Below are positions 31,356 through 39,113 of a stretch of DNA of 64,000 bases, piece after piece. Under the pieces are notes generated by a model. That model had not been told where the DNA came from. It did not search any database and worked only from the letters and a program-made list of their open reading frames with translations. The first letter of the stretch is position 1; every line of letters begins with the position of its first letter. The DNA is from Oceanimonas doudoroffii (GTDB taxonomy: Bacteria; Pseudomonadota; Gammaproteobacteria; Enterobacterales; Aeromonadaceae), in the NCBI RefSeq assembly GCF_002242685.1, contig NZ_NBIM01000004.1, positions 1 through 64,000 on the forward strand, given 5' to 3'. A program made the position numbers and the translations under genes.

Positions 31356-31754
31356 ATGAAGGCACCCAAGGTCGGCGTTATCGCCGTGGTCTGGCATCGG
31401 CAGCGAGTGCTGCTGGTCAAACGCAAGCACGCTCCCCACGCCGGGCACTGGGGCTTTCCCGGCGGCAAGCTGGAGTGGGGAGAAACCATGAGCATGGGCG
31501 CGGCACGGGAACTGCAGGAAGAAACCGGCATCACCGCGCACATGGACGCGCCCTTTGCCTGCTACGATGTGCTGGCCGAAGAGGCCGGCGAGCTGGCCCA
31601 CCACTATGTGATGGTGGCGGTGCGCGGCCATTACCAAAGCGGTACCCCGGTGGCCGATGACGACGCCGAGGCGGTGGCCTGGTTCAGCCCCGATGCGCTG
31701 CCTTCGCCCCTGTGTCCGGATCTGAAAGACATCATCACCCGCTCGCGCGCCTGA
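31356..31754 (+). CDS. Nudix hydrolase
   Basis: This 132-aa MutT/Nudix protein has a full Nudix box, GGKLEWGETMSMGAARELQE followed by ETGI, at about residues 38-61. It probably hydrolyses a nucleoside-diphosphate derivative (ADP-ribose-type or an oxidised nucleotide); the substrate is not determinable. The start at MKAPKVGVIAVV fits the family, and an upstream in-frame ATG (31314) does not. It ends before a strong bidirectional terminator. Confidence 0.9.
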   Translation: MKAPKVGVIAVVWHRQRVLLVKRKHAPHAGHWGFPGGKLEWGETMSMGAARELQEETGITAHMDAPFACYDVLAEEAGELAHHYVMVAVRGHYQSGTPVADDDAEAVAWFSPDALPSPLCPDLKDIITRSRA

Positions 31755-31774
31755 GTCCTGCCGGCGACTCCCAT

Positions 31775-31804
31775 AAAAAAAGAGGCCTTTCGGCCTCTTT
31801 TTTT
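31775..31804. terminator. Bidirectional terminator between nudix and gntP genes
   Basis: A perfect 13-bp stem AAAAAAAGAGGCC/GGCCTCTTTTTTT (31775-31787 with 31792-31804) has a 4-nt loop TTTC. It has an A tract on one side and a T tract on the other, serving the convergent nudix and gntP transcripts. Confidence 0.95.
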
Positions 31805-31826
31805 GATTGTGCGTACCGCGCCCGCC

Positions 31827-33218
31827 TTACAGCACGGCGTCGAGCACCAGCACGCCCACCAGGCCGGTTGCCCAGGCCAGGGTGGTGGGAATGGACCAGA
31901 CGATGATCTGCTGCTTCACGTCCTTGATGCCCATCATGCGGTTGACCACCCAGAACAGGCTGTCGTTGAAGTAGCCAAAGAACAGCGAGCCCATGGTCGC
32001 CGCCTGGGCCGCCACCAGCATGTTCACGCCGGGAATATTGGCCAGAATGGGCGCCGAGATGGAGGCGGCGGTGACCATGGCCACGGTACCGGAGCCCTGG
32101 ATCAGGCGCACCAGGGTGGACACGATAAAGGGGATCAGCACCGGCGGCAGCGGCAGGCTGGCGATCTGTTCGCCCAGCATGGCGCCGGCACCGGATTCAC
32201 GCAGCACGGCACCCAGGGCACCACCGGCACCGGTCACCAGCAGAATGATACCGGCGCTCTGCAGGCCTTCTTCCAGGTGCTCCATGGTGTCGTGTTTGTT
32301 CATCTTCGGCACCAGGGTGTATACCGCCAGCAGCACCGAAATGGACAGGGCGATCACCGGGTGGCCCAGGTAGGTAAACGCCTGAGACACCGGGTTGTCG
32401 GCCAGGCCTTCCCAGCCCTCAACCTTGGCCAGGGTACCCAGCATGGTGTTGATGAAGATCAGTACGATGGGGGCCAGAATGGGCAGCAGCGACAGGAACA
32501 GGCTGGGCAGCGCCTTGCCGGCCTTGGACGCCAGATACTGGTTATAGGTTTCTTCCAGATCCTGGCTTTCCGCCACCGCAGGCGGATGGAAGTCGGGAAA
32601 CTTCTTGGCCAGCCACTTGGCGTACAGCACGATCACCACCACACAGGGCAGTGCCAGGGTCAGACCGGCCAGCAGCATGGCACCCACATCCACCCCGAAC
32701 AGGCCGGCCACGCCCAGCGGACCCGGCGTGGGCGGTACCGTATGGTGGGTCACCACCAGGCCGCCGGCCAGGGCCACACCCACGGTCAGCAGGTTGCGCT
32801 TGCCCTTCTCCGCCAGCGCCTTGGCGATGGGGTAGAGGATCACAAAGGCGGAGTCCACGAAGATGGGAATGGACACGATATAGCCGGTAATGGCCATGGC
32901 CCATTCTTCCTTCTTTTTGCCCAGCCACTTGATGGCACTGTAGGCGATCTGCTCGGCGGCACCGGACACTTCCAGAATACGGCCCATCATCACGCCCAGG
33001 CCGATAACGATACCGATGCTGCCGAGGGTACCGCCAAAGCCCTTGGTGATCACGTTGACGATGTCACCGGCGGCCATGCCACCCAGGGCGCCGGCGATAC
33101 TGGCCGCCGCCAGCATCGCGATCAGGGCGTGTACCCGGGTTTTGACCACCAGAAAAATCAGGACCACAACGGCGACGGCCAGGCCGATCACCGGGGCCAT
33201 GGTGCTTGCTTCAGTCAT
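31827..33218 (-). CDS. GntP family permease, probable tetronate transporter
   Basis: This 463-aa inner-membrane protein has about 12-13 hydrophobic segments. GntP-family features include HTVPPTPGPLGVAGLFGVD and GYIVSIPIFVDSAFVILYPI. GntP proteins are proton symporters for gluconate and related sugar acids. Position at the end of the tetronate operon, with its start overlapping the denD stop (TAATG), suggests uptake of L-threonate and/or D-erythronate. Confidence 0.92.
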   Translation of the reverse strand: MTEASTMAPVIGLAVAVVVLIFLVVKTRVHALIAMLAAASIAGALGGMAAGDIVNVITKGFGGTLGSIGIVIGLGVMMGRILEVSGAAEQIAYSAIKWLGKKKEEWAMAITGYIVSIPIFVDSAFVILYPIAKALAEKGKRNLLTVGVALAGGLVVTHHTVPPTPGPLGVAGLFGVDVGAMLLAGLTLALPCVVVIVLYAKWLAKKFPDFHPPAVAESQDLEETYNQYLASKAGKALPSLFLSLLPILAPIVLIFINTMLGTLAKVEGWEGLADNPVSQAFTYLGHPVIALSISVLLAVYTLVPKMNKHDTMEHLEEGLQSAGIILLVTGAGGALGAVLRESGAGAMLGEQIASLPLPPVLIPFIVSTLVRLIQGSGTVAMVTAASISAPILANIPGVNMLVAAQAATMGSLFFGYFNDSLFWVVNRMMGIKDVKQQIIVWSIPTTLAWATGLVGVLVLDAVL

Positions 33219-34177
33219 TACTTGGTTCCTTCCATATCATCTGCCATAAAGCGGCGAATCACACTGTCAAAGTCGGCATCCTGCACAAACCCCAGGCCCA
33301 GGGCACGGGCGATATTGAACCGGCCCGGCCAGCTGGCCACGATGCGGGACACGCCTTCGTCTTTTTCATAACGAATGCGATCACACACCTCGTCGCCGGC
33401 CACTCGGCGCAGCGCATCGATCATTTCCTGCACGGTCACCGTGATGCCGGGCAGGTTGACGGTACGGCTGGGGCCAAAGGCCTCGGCGGGCACGCGGGCG
33501 GCCATCAGAAAGTTCTCCACCACGGTGGCCGGGGAAGACAGCCACATGGGCAGGCTCAGATCCACCGGGCACACGCTCTCCTCACCCTGCAGCGGCTCAC
33601 GAATAATGCCGCTGGCAAAGGAAGAAGCCGCCTTGTTGGGCTTGCCCGGACGCACGCTGATGGTGGGCAGGCGCAGCACCCGGCCATCCACAAAGCCCTT
33701 GCGGGCATAGTCGTTGACCATCAGCTCGCCCACGGACTTTTCCATGCCGTAGGAGGACTGGGGGCAGACGGCGGTGTTGTCTTCAATCACCTCGGGCAGC
33801 TCGCCGCCAAACACCGCCAGCGAGCTGGAGAACACAAAACGGCAACCCGGCGCCTGGTGGCGGGCCGCTTCCAGCAGGTAGCGGGTGGCGTCGATATTGA
33901 CCTTGATGCCCAGATCAAAGTCCGCTTCCGCGTGGCTGCTGACGATGGCCGCCAGGTGGTAGATCACGCCGGTGTCGGCGCTGACCAGTTCGCGCACCGC
34001 GGCTTCGTCGCCCAGGTCGGCGCGCACGCAGTGCACCCGCTCGTCGGCAATGGGGGAGCTGGGCTCAATCACGTCTGCCAGGGTCAGGCGCTCAAAGGCA
34101 ATGTCGTTCTGCTGCAACAGCGCCTTGGCCACGCGCTGGCCCAGAAAGCCCGCGCCGCCGGTAATAATGATGTTCAT
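33218..34177 (-). CDS. denD: D-erythronate 2-dehydrogenase
   Basis: DenD oxidises D-erythronate to 2-oxo-tetronate with NAD, feeding OtnI. The 319-aa extended short-chain dehydrogenase has TGGAGFLGQ (residues 6-14) for NAD and the YxxxK catalytic pair in SSYGMEKSVGE. General epimerase similarity alone would be ambiguous; the neighbours ltnD, otnK, otnC and otnI fix the likely role. It is coupled to gntP by a one-base overlap. Confidence 0.88.
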   Translation of the reverse strand: MNIIITGGAGFLGQRVAKALLQQNDIAFERLTLADVIEPSSPIADERVHCVRADLGDEAAVRELVSADTGVIYHLAAIVSSHAEADFDLGIKVNIDATRYLLEAARHQAPGCRFVFSSSLAVFGGELPEVIEDNTAVCPQSSYGMEKSVGELMVNDYARKGFVDGRVLRLPTISVRPGKPNKAASSFASGIIREPLQGEESVCPVDLSLPMWLSSPATVVENFLMAARVPAEAFGPSRTVNLPGITVTVQEMIDALRRVAGDEVCDRIRYEKDEGVSRIVASWPGRFNIARALGLGFVQDADFDSVIRRFMADDMEGTK

Positions 34178-34233
34178 CTAGTTCTCCTCGGCGCCGGGCG
34201 CCGGATGGTGATACAGAGGTCGAGTTGTTGTGG

Positions 34234-35013
34234 TTATGCCGGTATCTTCCGGCTTACCAGGGATACCTGCAGCCCCTGGCCGCGCAACGGCTCGGCCGTC
34301 TCTTCGCCCAGGTCGGTATCACTGATAATGTCGGTCAGTGCCGTCAGCGGGCAGATACGAAACATGCCGTATTTGCCGTATTTGCTGCTGTCACTCACCA
34401 GAATGCGTCGGCGGGCCACCCGCAGCAGGGCCTGCTTGACCATCACCTTGTTTTCGGATGGTGTCGACAGGCCTCGCTCCGCGTCCCAGGAGCTGGAGCT
34501 GATAAAGGCCAGATCCAGGTTCAGCCCTTCAAGCAGGGTGGCCGCCGCCTGCCCCACACAGGAGCGGTTGCGGGCGTCCACCAGCCCACCGGTATGGAAC
34601 AGGGTGAGCTGAGGGTATTGCATCAGGTAATGGGCAATGGTGAAGTCGTTGGTCACCACGGTGAGATTAGCCCGAGTGGCGATGCCCCTGGCCACCTCAA
34701 AGGTGGTAGTGCCCGCGTCCAGGTAAATCACCTGACCATCTTCCACCAGATCCGCCGCCGCCTGGCCAATGGCCATCTTGCGCTGATGGTGAATGCCGGC
34801 CTTTTCGCTATAGGCCAGCTCCTGCTTGACCGCGTCGTTGAGCCTGACCCCACCGCTTACCGGCACCACCTTGCCTTCCGCCTCCAGTTGCTGAATGTCG
34901 CGGCGCACCGTCATGTGCGACACGTTCAGCTCGGCGGCGAGCTCATTGATGGACACCACGTTGCGCTCGTGTACATAGCGGTAGATGTAACCTCGGCGTT
35001 CGGCGGGAATCAT
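34234..35013 (-). CDS. DeoR/GlpR family regulator of tetronate catabolism
   Basis: The 259-aa product has an N-terminal DeoR winged helix (INELAAELNVSHMTVRRDIQ at about residues 18-37) and a C-terminal phosphosugar-sensing domain with YLDAGTTTFEVA. DeoR proteins typically sense phosphorylated intermediates, here perhaps an oxo-tetronate phosphate. It is encoded inside the operon between otnI and denD, so it is autoregulated. The 47-bp dyad upstream of ltnD is a plausible operator. Confidence 0.92.
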   Translation of the reverse strand: MIPAERRGYIYRYVHERNVVSINELAAELNVSHMTVRRDIQQLEAEGKVVPVSGGVRLNDAVKQELAYSEKAGIHHQRKMAIGQAAADLVEDGQVIYLDAGTTTFEVARGIATRANLTVVTNDFTIAHYLMQYPQLTLFHTGGLVDARNRSCVGQAAATLLEGLNLDLAFISSSSWDAERGLSTPSENKVMVKQALLRVARRRILVSDSSKYGKYGMFRICPLTALTDIISDTDLGEETAEPLRGQGLQVSLVSRKIPA

Positions 35014-35016
35014 GGC

Positions 35017-35802
35017 TTACTCCTTGTCGGCCCAGGGGGCGAACCAGCCCAGCCCGGCTTCGGTGTTGCCGCGGGGGCGGTATTCGCAGCCCAGGTAGCC
35101 GTCGTAACCCTTGGCATCCAGGTAATCAAACAACCAGGGATAGTTGATTTCACCCTGATCCGGCTCGTGCCGCTCAGGCACGGAGGCGATCTGAATGTGG
35201 CTGAACTTGCCCCACAGCCGGTCGATGGTGCGGGTGAGATCCCCTTCCATGATCTGGCAGTGGTAGAAGTCGAGCTGAATGCGCACGTTGGGGCGATCGA
35301 TTTTTTCCAGCAGCGCCTCGGCCTGCACCTGGGTGCTGAGAAAATATCCGGGCATGTCGCGGCTGTTGATGGGCTCCAGCAGCACCAGCACATCCTGTTT
35401 GGCGGCTTGGTCGGCGGCATACTGAATGTTGGCCACATAGGTGGCTTCATGCTGTTCCGCGCTGACCCCGGCCTGGCGCAAACCGGCCATGGCATGCAGC
35501 TGGCGGCAGCCCAGGGCCTCGGCGTAGGCCAGGGCGGTGGCCACACCGGCACGGAACTCGCTTTCACGGCCGGGCAGTGAGGCCAGGCCACGCTCGCCCG
35601 CTTCCCAGTCCCCTGGGGGCATGTTGAACAGCGCCTGGGTCAGGCCCTGGGCCTTCAGCTCGGCGGCAATGGCGGCCTTGTCTTCGGCGTAGGGAAACAG
35701 GTATTCCACGGCGGTAAAGCCGGCGGCCCGGGCCGCCTTGAAGCGCGCCAGAAAGGGCACTTCGGTAAACATCATCGACAGATTGGCAGCAAACTTCGGC
35801 AT
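35017..35802 (-). CDS. otnI: 2-oxo-tetronate isomerase (hydroxypyruvate isomerase family)
   Basis: OtnI interconverts 2-oxo- and 3-oxo-tetronate, joining the D-erythronate branch to the common pathway. The 261-aa TIM barrel starts MPKFAANLSMMFTEVPFL and contains LEPINSRDMPGYFL and FYHCQIMEGDLT, typical of the Hyi family. The ATG has AAGGAG 7 bp upstream; a GTG immediately before it is unlikely. It lies 3 bp upstream of the deoR gene. Confidence 0.9.
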   Translation of the reverse strand: MPKFAANLSMMFTEVPFLARFKAARAAGFTAVEYLFPYAEDKAAIAAELKAQGLTQALFNMPPGDWEAGERGLASLPGRESEFRAGVATALAYAEALGCRQLHAMAGLRQAGVSAEQHEATYVANIQYAADQAAKQDVLVLLEPINSRDMPGYFLSTQVQAEALLEKIDRPNVRIQLDFYHCQIMEGDLTRTIDRLWGKFSHIQIASVPERHEPDQGEINYPWLFDYLDAKGYDGYLGCEYRPRGNTEAGLGWFAPWADKE

Positions 35803-35813
35803 CACGGGACTCC

Positions 35814-36455
35814 TTACAACTTGCCTTTGAATACCTGCTCCAGCTCCGCCACCTGCTCATCGGTCAGGGTGCGCATTTTGCTGTTTTGCAGGGTGAAATA
35901 CAGCCGGGCGGTGTCTTCCAGCTCCTCGGCGTTGAACATGGCGGAACGCAGGTCCTTGCCCGAGATCACCGGGCCATGGTTGGCCAGCAGCACGGCGCTG
36001 TGGTCAACGGCCAGCCGGCCCACCTCGTCGGCCATGCGCGGATCGCCGGGACGGATGTAGGGCACCAGCGGCAGCTTGCCCACCCGCATCACGTAGTAGG
36101 GGGTGATGGGCGGCAGGCAGTTGGTCGGATCCAGGCCATCCACGCACGACAGCGCGGTCAGGTAGGCCGAGTGCAGGTGCACAATGCCGCCCGCGTCGGG
36201 CCGCGCCTTGTACATGGCGATGTGCATCAGCACTTCCTTGGACGGTTTGTCGCCGTCCAGGTGATTGCCGTCCATGTCCACCTTGCTCAGGCGGGCCGGA
36301 TCCAGATCGCCAAAGCTGGAGTTGGTGGGGGTCGCCAGCAGGTTGCCGTCGGGCAGGCGCAGGCTGAGGTTGCCGGCGCCGCCGCTGCTGTAACCCCGTT
36401 CAAACATGGAGCGGGCAATGTTCACCAGCTCCAGGCGCAAAGAATACTCAGACAT
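35814..36455 (-). CDS. otnC: 3-oxo-tetronate 4-phosphate decarboxylase
   Basis: OtnC decarboxylates 3-oxo-tetronate 4-phosphate to dihydroxyacetone phosphate. The 213-aa class II aldolase-family protein has zinc-ligand histidines in HLHSAYLTALS and LLANHGPVISG and the phosphate-loop block GYSSGGAGNLSLRLPDG. The chosen ATG follows AGGAG and overlaps the otnK stop by 8 bp. A longer frame to 36497 lies wholly inside otnK. Confidence 0.9.
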   Translation of the reverse strand: MSEYSLRLELVNIARSMFERGYSSGGAGNLSLRLPDGNLLATPTNSSFGDLDPARLSKVDMDGNHLDGDKPSKEVLMHIAMYKARPDAGGIVHLHSAYLTALSCVDGLDPTNCLPPITPYYVMRVGKLPLVPYIRPGDPRMADEVGRLAVDHSAVLLANHGPVISGKDLRSAMFNAEELEDTARLYFTLQNSKMRTLTDEQVAELEQVFKGKL

Positions 36456-37713
36456 GGAAAAACTCCTGGGCCTTGCTGAAGAAGGCCTCGTCGCCAAAGT
36501 TGCCGGACTTCAGCGCCAGCGACAGCGGCTTGTCCAGCGCCCGTACCCAGGGCACACCCGGGGCAATTTGCGGACCGATATGGAAGCCGGACACCTTGAG
36601 CGCCTGGGTCACAATGCCGGAGGTCTCGCCACCGGCCACGATAAAGCGGCTGAAGCCGGCGTCGGCCAGGCGCGCGGCGACGCGGGCAAACACCCCTTCC
36701 ACCGCCTCGCTGGCCCGGGCCGCGCCGTATTCGGCCTGAATGCGCGCCAGGGCCTCGGGGCTCTGGGTGGCATACAGCATGGGGGCCGGCGCGGCAGGCT
36801 GGGCCTGTACCCAGTCGGCCAGTTCGGCGGCATAGGCCTCGGCGTCGTCCAGGCTACGGGCCACGTCCACTCCGGCGTGAGGCGCCCGGGCCTGGTAGGC
36901 GGCAACCTGGGCATTGGTCATCAATGAGCAGGAGCCAGACAGCACCACGGCGCGGCCTTCCCCCACAGGCGCGCCCAGTTCCCGGGCTTCGGCGGCGCCT
37001 TCACCGCCGGTGGCATGGGCCGCCATGCCGGCACCCAGGCCGGAGCCGCCGGTCACCAGCTTCAGCTCGCTCACCGCTTCGCCCAGCACCGGCAAATCGG
37101 CCATGGTCAGGGTATCGAGCACCGCATAGTTCACGCCATTTGCCTGCAGCTCGGCCAGTCTGGCCTTGACCGCCTCGGCGCCCGCCAGCACCGCGTGGTA
37201 GTCCACCAGGCCGGTATTGCCGCCGGCCTGGGCGGCCATCAGCCGCTGCAGGTTGGCATCGCGCATGGGGGTCACCGGGTGATCCTTCATGCCCGACTCG
37301 TTCAGGGGCTGGCCGTTCACGAACAGGTTGCCGTGGCAAACGGTGCGGCCGTTCACCGGCAGTGCCGGGCAGATCACGGTAAAGGACTGATCCAGCGCCT
37401 TCAGCAGGGCGTCGGTTACCGGCCCGATATTGCCCTCGGCGGTGGAGTCAAAGGTGGAGCAGTATTTAAAGAAGAAGCGATCACAGCCCAGTTGCTGCAG
37501 CCGTTCCAGCGAGGCCAGGGAATCGGCCACCGCCTGCTCTACGGCGCAGGAGCGGCTCTTCAGGGAAATCACGATGGCGTCCACGTCGGCGGGCACCTCG
37601 GCCGGGCCGTAACCGATCAGCTGGGTCACCCGCCAGCCGTTGGCCACCATGAAACCGGCGATGTCGGTGGCGCCGGTGAAATCGTCGGCAATAATGCCCA
37701 GACGGTGTTTCAT
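36448..37713 (-). CDS. otnK: 3-oxo-tetronate kinase (DUF1537)
   Basis: OtnK phosphorylates 3-oxo-tetronate at O4 with ATP. The 421-aa DUF1537 protein starts MKHRLGIIADDFTGATDIAG, the acid-sugar-binding N-domain signature. It has the C-terminal ATP-binding block FIVAGGETSGIVTQAL and LKSGNFGDEAFF. DUF1537 kinases were assigned to tetronate catabolism together with exactly this gene set. It follows ltnD directly and overlaps otnC. Confidence 0.93.
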   Translation of the reverse strand: MKHRLGIIADDFTGATDIAGFMVANGWRVTQLIGYGPAEVPADVDAIVISLKSRSCAVEQAVADSLASLERLQQLGCDRFFFKYCSTFDSTAEGNIGPVTDALLKALDQSFTVICPALPVNGRTVCHGNLFVNGQPLNESGMKDHPVTPMRDANLQRLMAAQAGGNTGLVDYHAVLAGAEAVKARLAELQANGVNYAVLDTLTMADLPVLGEAVSELKLVTGGSGLGAGMAAHATGGEGAAEARELGAPVGEGRAVVLSGSCSLMTNAQVAAYQARAPHAGVDVARSLDDAEAYAAELADWVQAQPAAPAPMLYATQSPEALARIQAEYGAARASEAVEGVFARVAARLADAGFSRFIVAGGETSGIVTQALKVSGFHIGPQIAPGVPWVRALDKPLSLALKSGNFGDEAFFSKAQEFFHV

Positions 37714-38613
37714 TTATTTACCCTCCGGCAGTTCAATGCCCTTGAAGATCTTGACCACGGCGGCGTCGTCTTCACGGCCAAAGCCTTCGTTGCTGGCGGC
37801 CAGGAACATCTGGTGGGCGGCCGACGCCAGTGGCAGGGGGAATTTCATCTGGTGTGCGGTGTCGAGCACCAGGCCCAGATCCTTGACGAAGATGTCAACA
37901 CTGGAACGCGGGGTGTAGTCACCGTCGAGAATGTGCGGCACCCGGTTTTCAAACATCCAGGAATTGCCGGCGCTGTGGGTAACCACGTCAAACATCAGGT
38001 CCAGCGGAATGTCGGCCTTGGCGGCCATGGCCATGGCTTCGGCGGCGGCGGCAATGTGCACGCCGGCCAGCAGCTGGTGAATGGTCTTCACGGTGCTGCC
38101 CTGGCCAATGTCCGGGCCGATAACATAGAGTCGCTCGGCAATGGCATCGAACAGGCCCTTGGCCCGCTCAAACAACTCGGGTTTGCCCGAGGCCATGACC
38201 GACAGCTTGCCGTCGGCGGCCTTGATGGCGCCGCCGGAGATGGGGGCATCAATCAGCTCCAGGTTCAGCTCGCTCAGGCGCTGGTGCACGGCCTTGGTCT
38301 GGCTGGCGGCCATGGTGCTGCAGATCACCACCAGGCTGCCCGGACGCAGGGCCTTGGCCACGCCGTGCTCGCCAAACAGCACGCTTTCTACCTGGGCGCC
38401 GTTGACCACCACCAGTACCAGGGCGTCGAGCTCGGCGGCGTAGGGCAGCGCCGACGGGCCGGCGGCCACGGCGCCGGCCTCGGACAACGCGGCGCAGGCA
38501 TCGGGGTTAAGGTCAAAACCAAGGGTGTCAAAACCGGCACGGATCAGGGACTTGGCCATGCCCATGCCCATAGAGCCAAGGCCGACCAGGCCAATGCGGG
38601 AAACTGCGCTCAT
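37714..38613 (-). CDS. ltnD: L-threonate 2-dehydrogenase
   Basis: LtnD oxidises L-threonate to 2-oxo-tetronate with NAD. The 299-aa beta-hydroxyacid dehydrogenase has VGLGSMGMGMAKSL (NAD site, about residues 10-23), the substrate loop DAPISGGAIKA and the catalytic-Lys helix GSTVKTIHQLLAG. It is the first gene of the leftward operon, behind the 47-bp dyad at 38629-38675. Within the family the substrate rests on genomic context. Confidence 0.9.
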   Translation of the reverse strand: MSAVSRIGLVGLGSMGMGMAKSLIRAGFDTLGFDLNPDACAALSEAGAVAAGPSALPYAAELDALVLVVVNGAQVESVLFGEHGVAKALRPGSLVVICSTMAASQTKAVHQRLSELNLELIDAPISGGAIKAADGKLSVMASGKPELFERAKGLFDAIAERLYVIGPDIGQGSTVKTIHQLLAGVHIAAAAEAMAMAAKADIPLDLMFDVVTHSAGNSWMFENRVPHILDGDYTPRSSVDIFVKDLGLVLDTAHQMKFPLPLASAAHQMFLAASNEGFGREDDAAVVKIFKGIELPEGK

Positions 38614-39113
38614 CGTTGTTACTCCAGACTGTGAACTATTGTGATCGATGAATTATCGATCACTCCATTTCACAGTTAAGGATGCCGGCTCACAAATCGC
38701 CATATGCAAAAACCAACAATATAACCATTAAAAACAGCAACTTATGAAAACGCGGAATAAAGATAGCGTCACACATAAATGTGAACCCAGATGTGAAGAA
38801 TGCCGTAAAAAACACCGCAAAACCCCTCTTAAAAGAAGGTAACAGCCTGATTTTGATAAAAAACAGCGGGGTGTGAAAAGCTCTGTGAAGTGTCCCTTGC
38901 TCCCCCGGTAACAAACCGACCAGTTCAGCATGCCATGACAGTCACCACTCTCTCTCGGCAACAAAAACACTTTCAGTATAAATTTTTCAAATGTAATTGT
39001 AATGTTAATAATATTTTACCGATACGCCGTTGCTCCGTACTCTTGAACTCAACAAAGGAAGCAGGCCGCCACGACCGACCTGAAACAAACCGTCATTCAA
39101 GAAGGACAGCGAC
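38614..39113. promoter_or_regulatory. 500-bp divergent control region with a 47-bp dyad and TGTGAA direct repeats
   Basis: No gene is evident. The dyad at 38629-38675 is symmetric about 38652: CTGTGAA (38629-38635) mirrors TTCACAG (38669-38675), and GTGATCGAT (38641-38649) mirrors ATCGATCAC (38655-38663), with 5-bp spacers. Further right are two direct-repeat pairs TGTGAA-N6-TGTGAA (38780-38797 and 38872-38889) and TCACA-N6-TGTGA (38769-38784). The dyad lies 16 bp before the ltnD start; the repeats are nearer the monooxygenase. About 38965-39025 is very A/T-rich. Confidence 0.75.

Noticed and set aside
31803..33371. 522-codon plus-strand open frame opposite gntP
   Set aside because: His/Gly/Gln-rich translation without family similarity; a shadow of the GC-rich gntP gene, whose product is clearly a permease.
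37015..38634. 539-codon plus-strand open frame opposite otnK and ltnD
   Set aside because: Low-complexity antisense product spanning two recognised genes; no ribosome site and no domain.
38640..38664. CRP site in the ltnD upstream dyad
   Set aside because: The TGTGA and TCAC half-sites are about 13 bp apart instead of the 6 bp required for CRP.
38690..38970. Small minus-strand open frames upstream of ltnD
   Set aside because: No ribosome site, no similarity, and they overlap the regulatory repeats.
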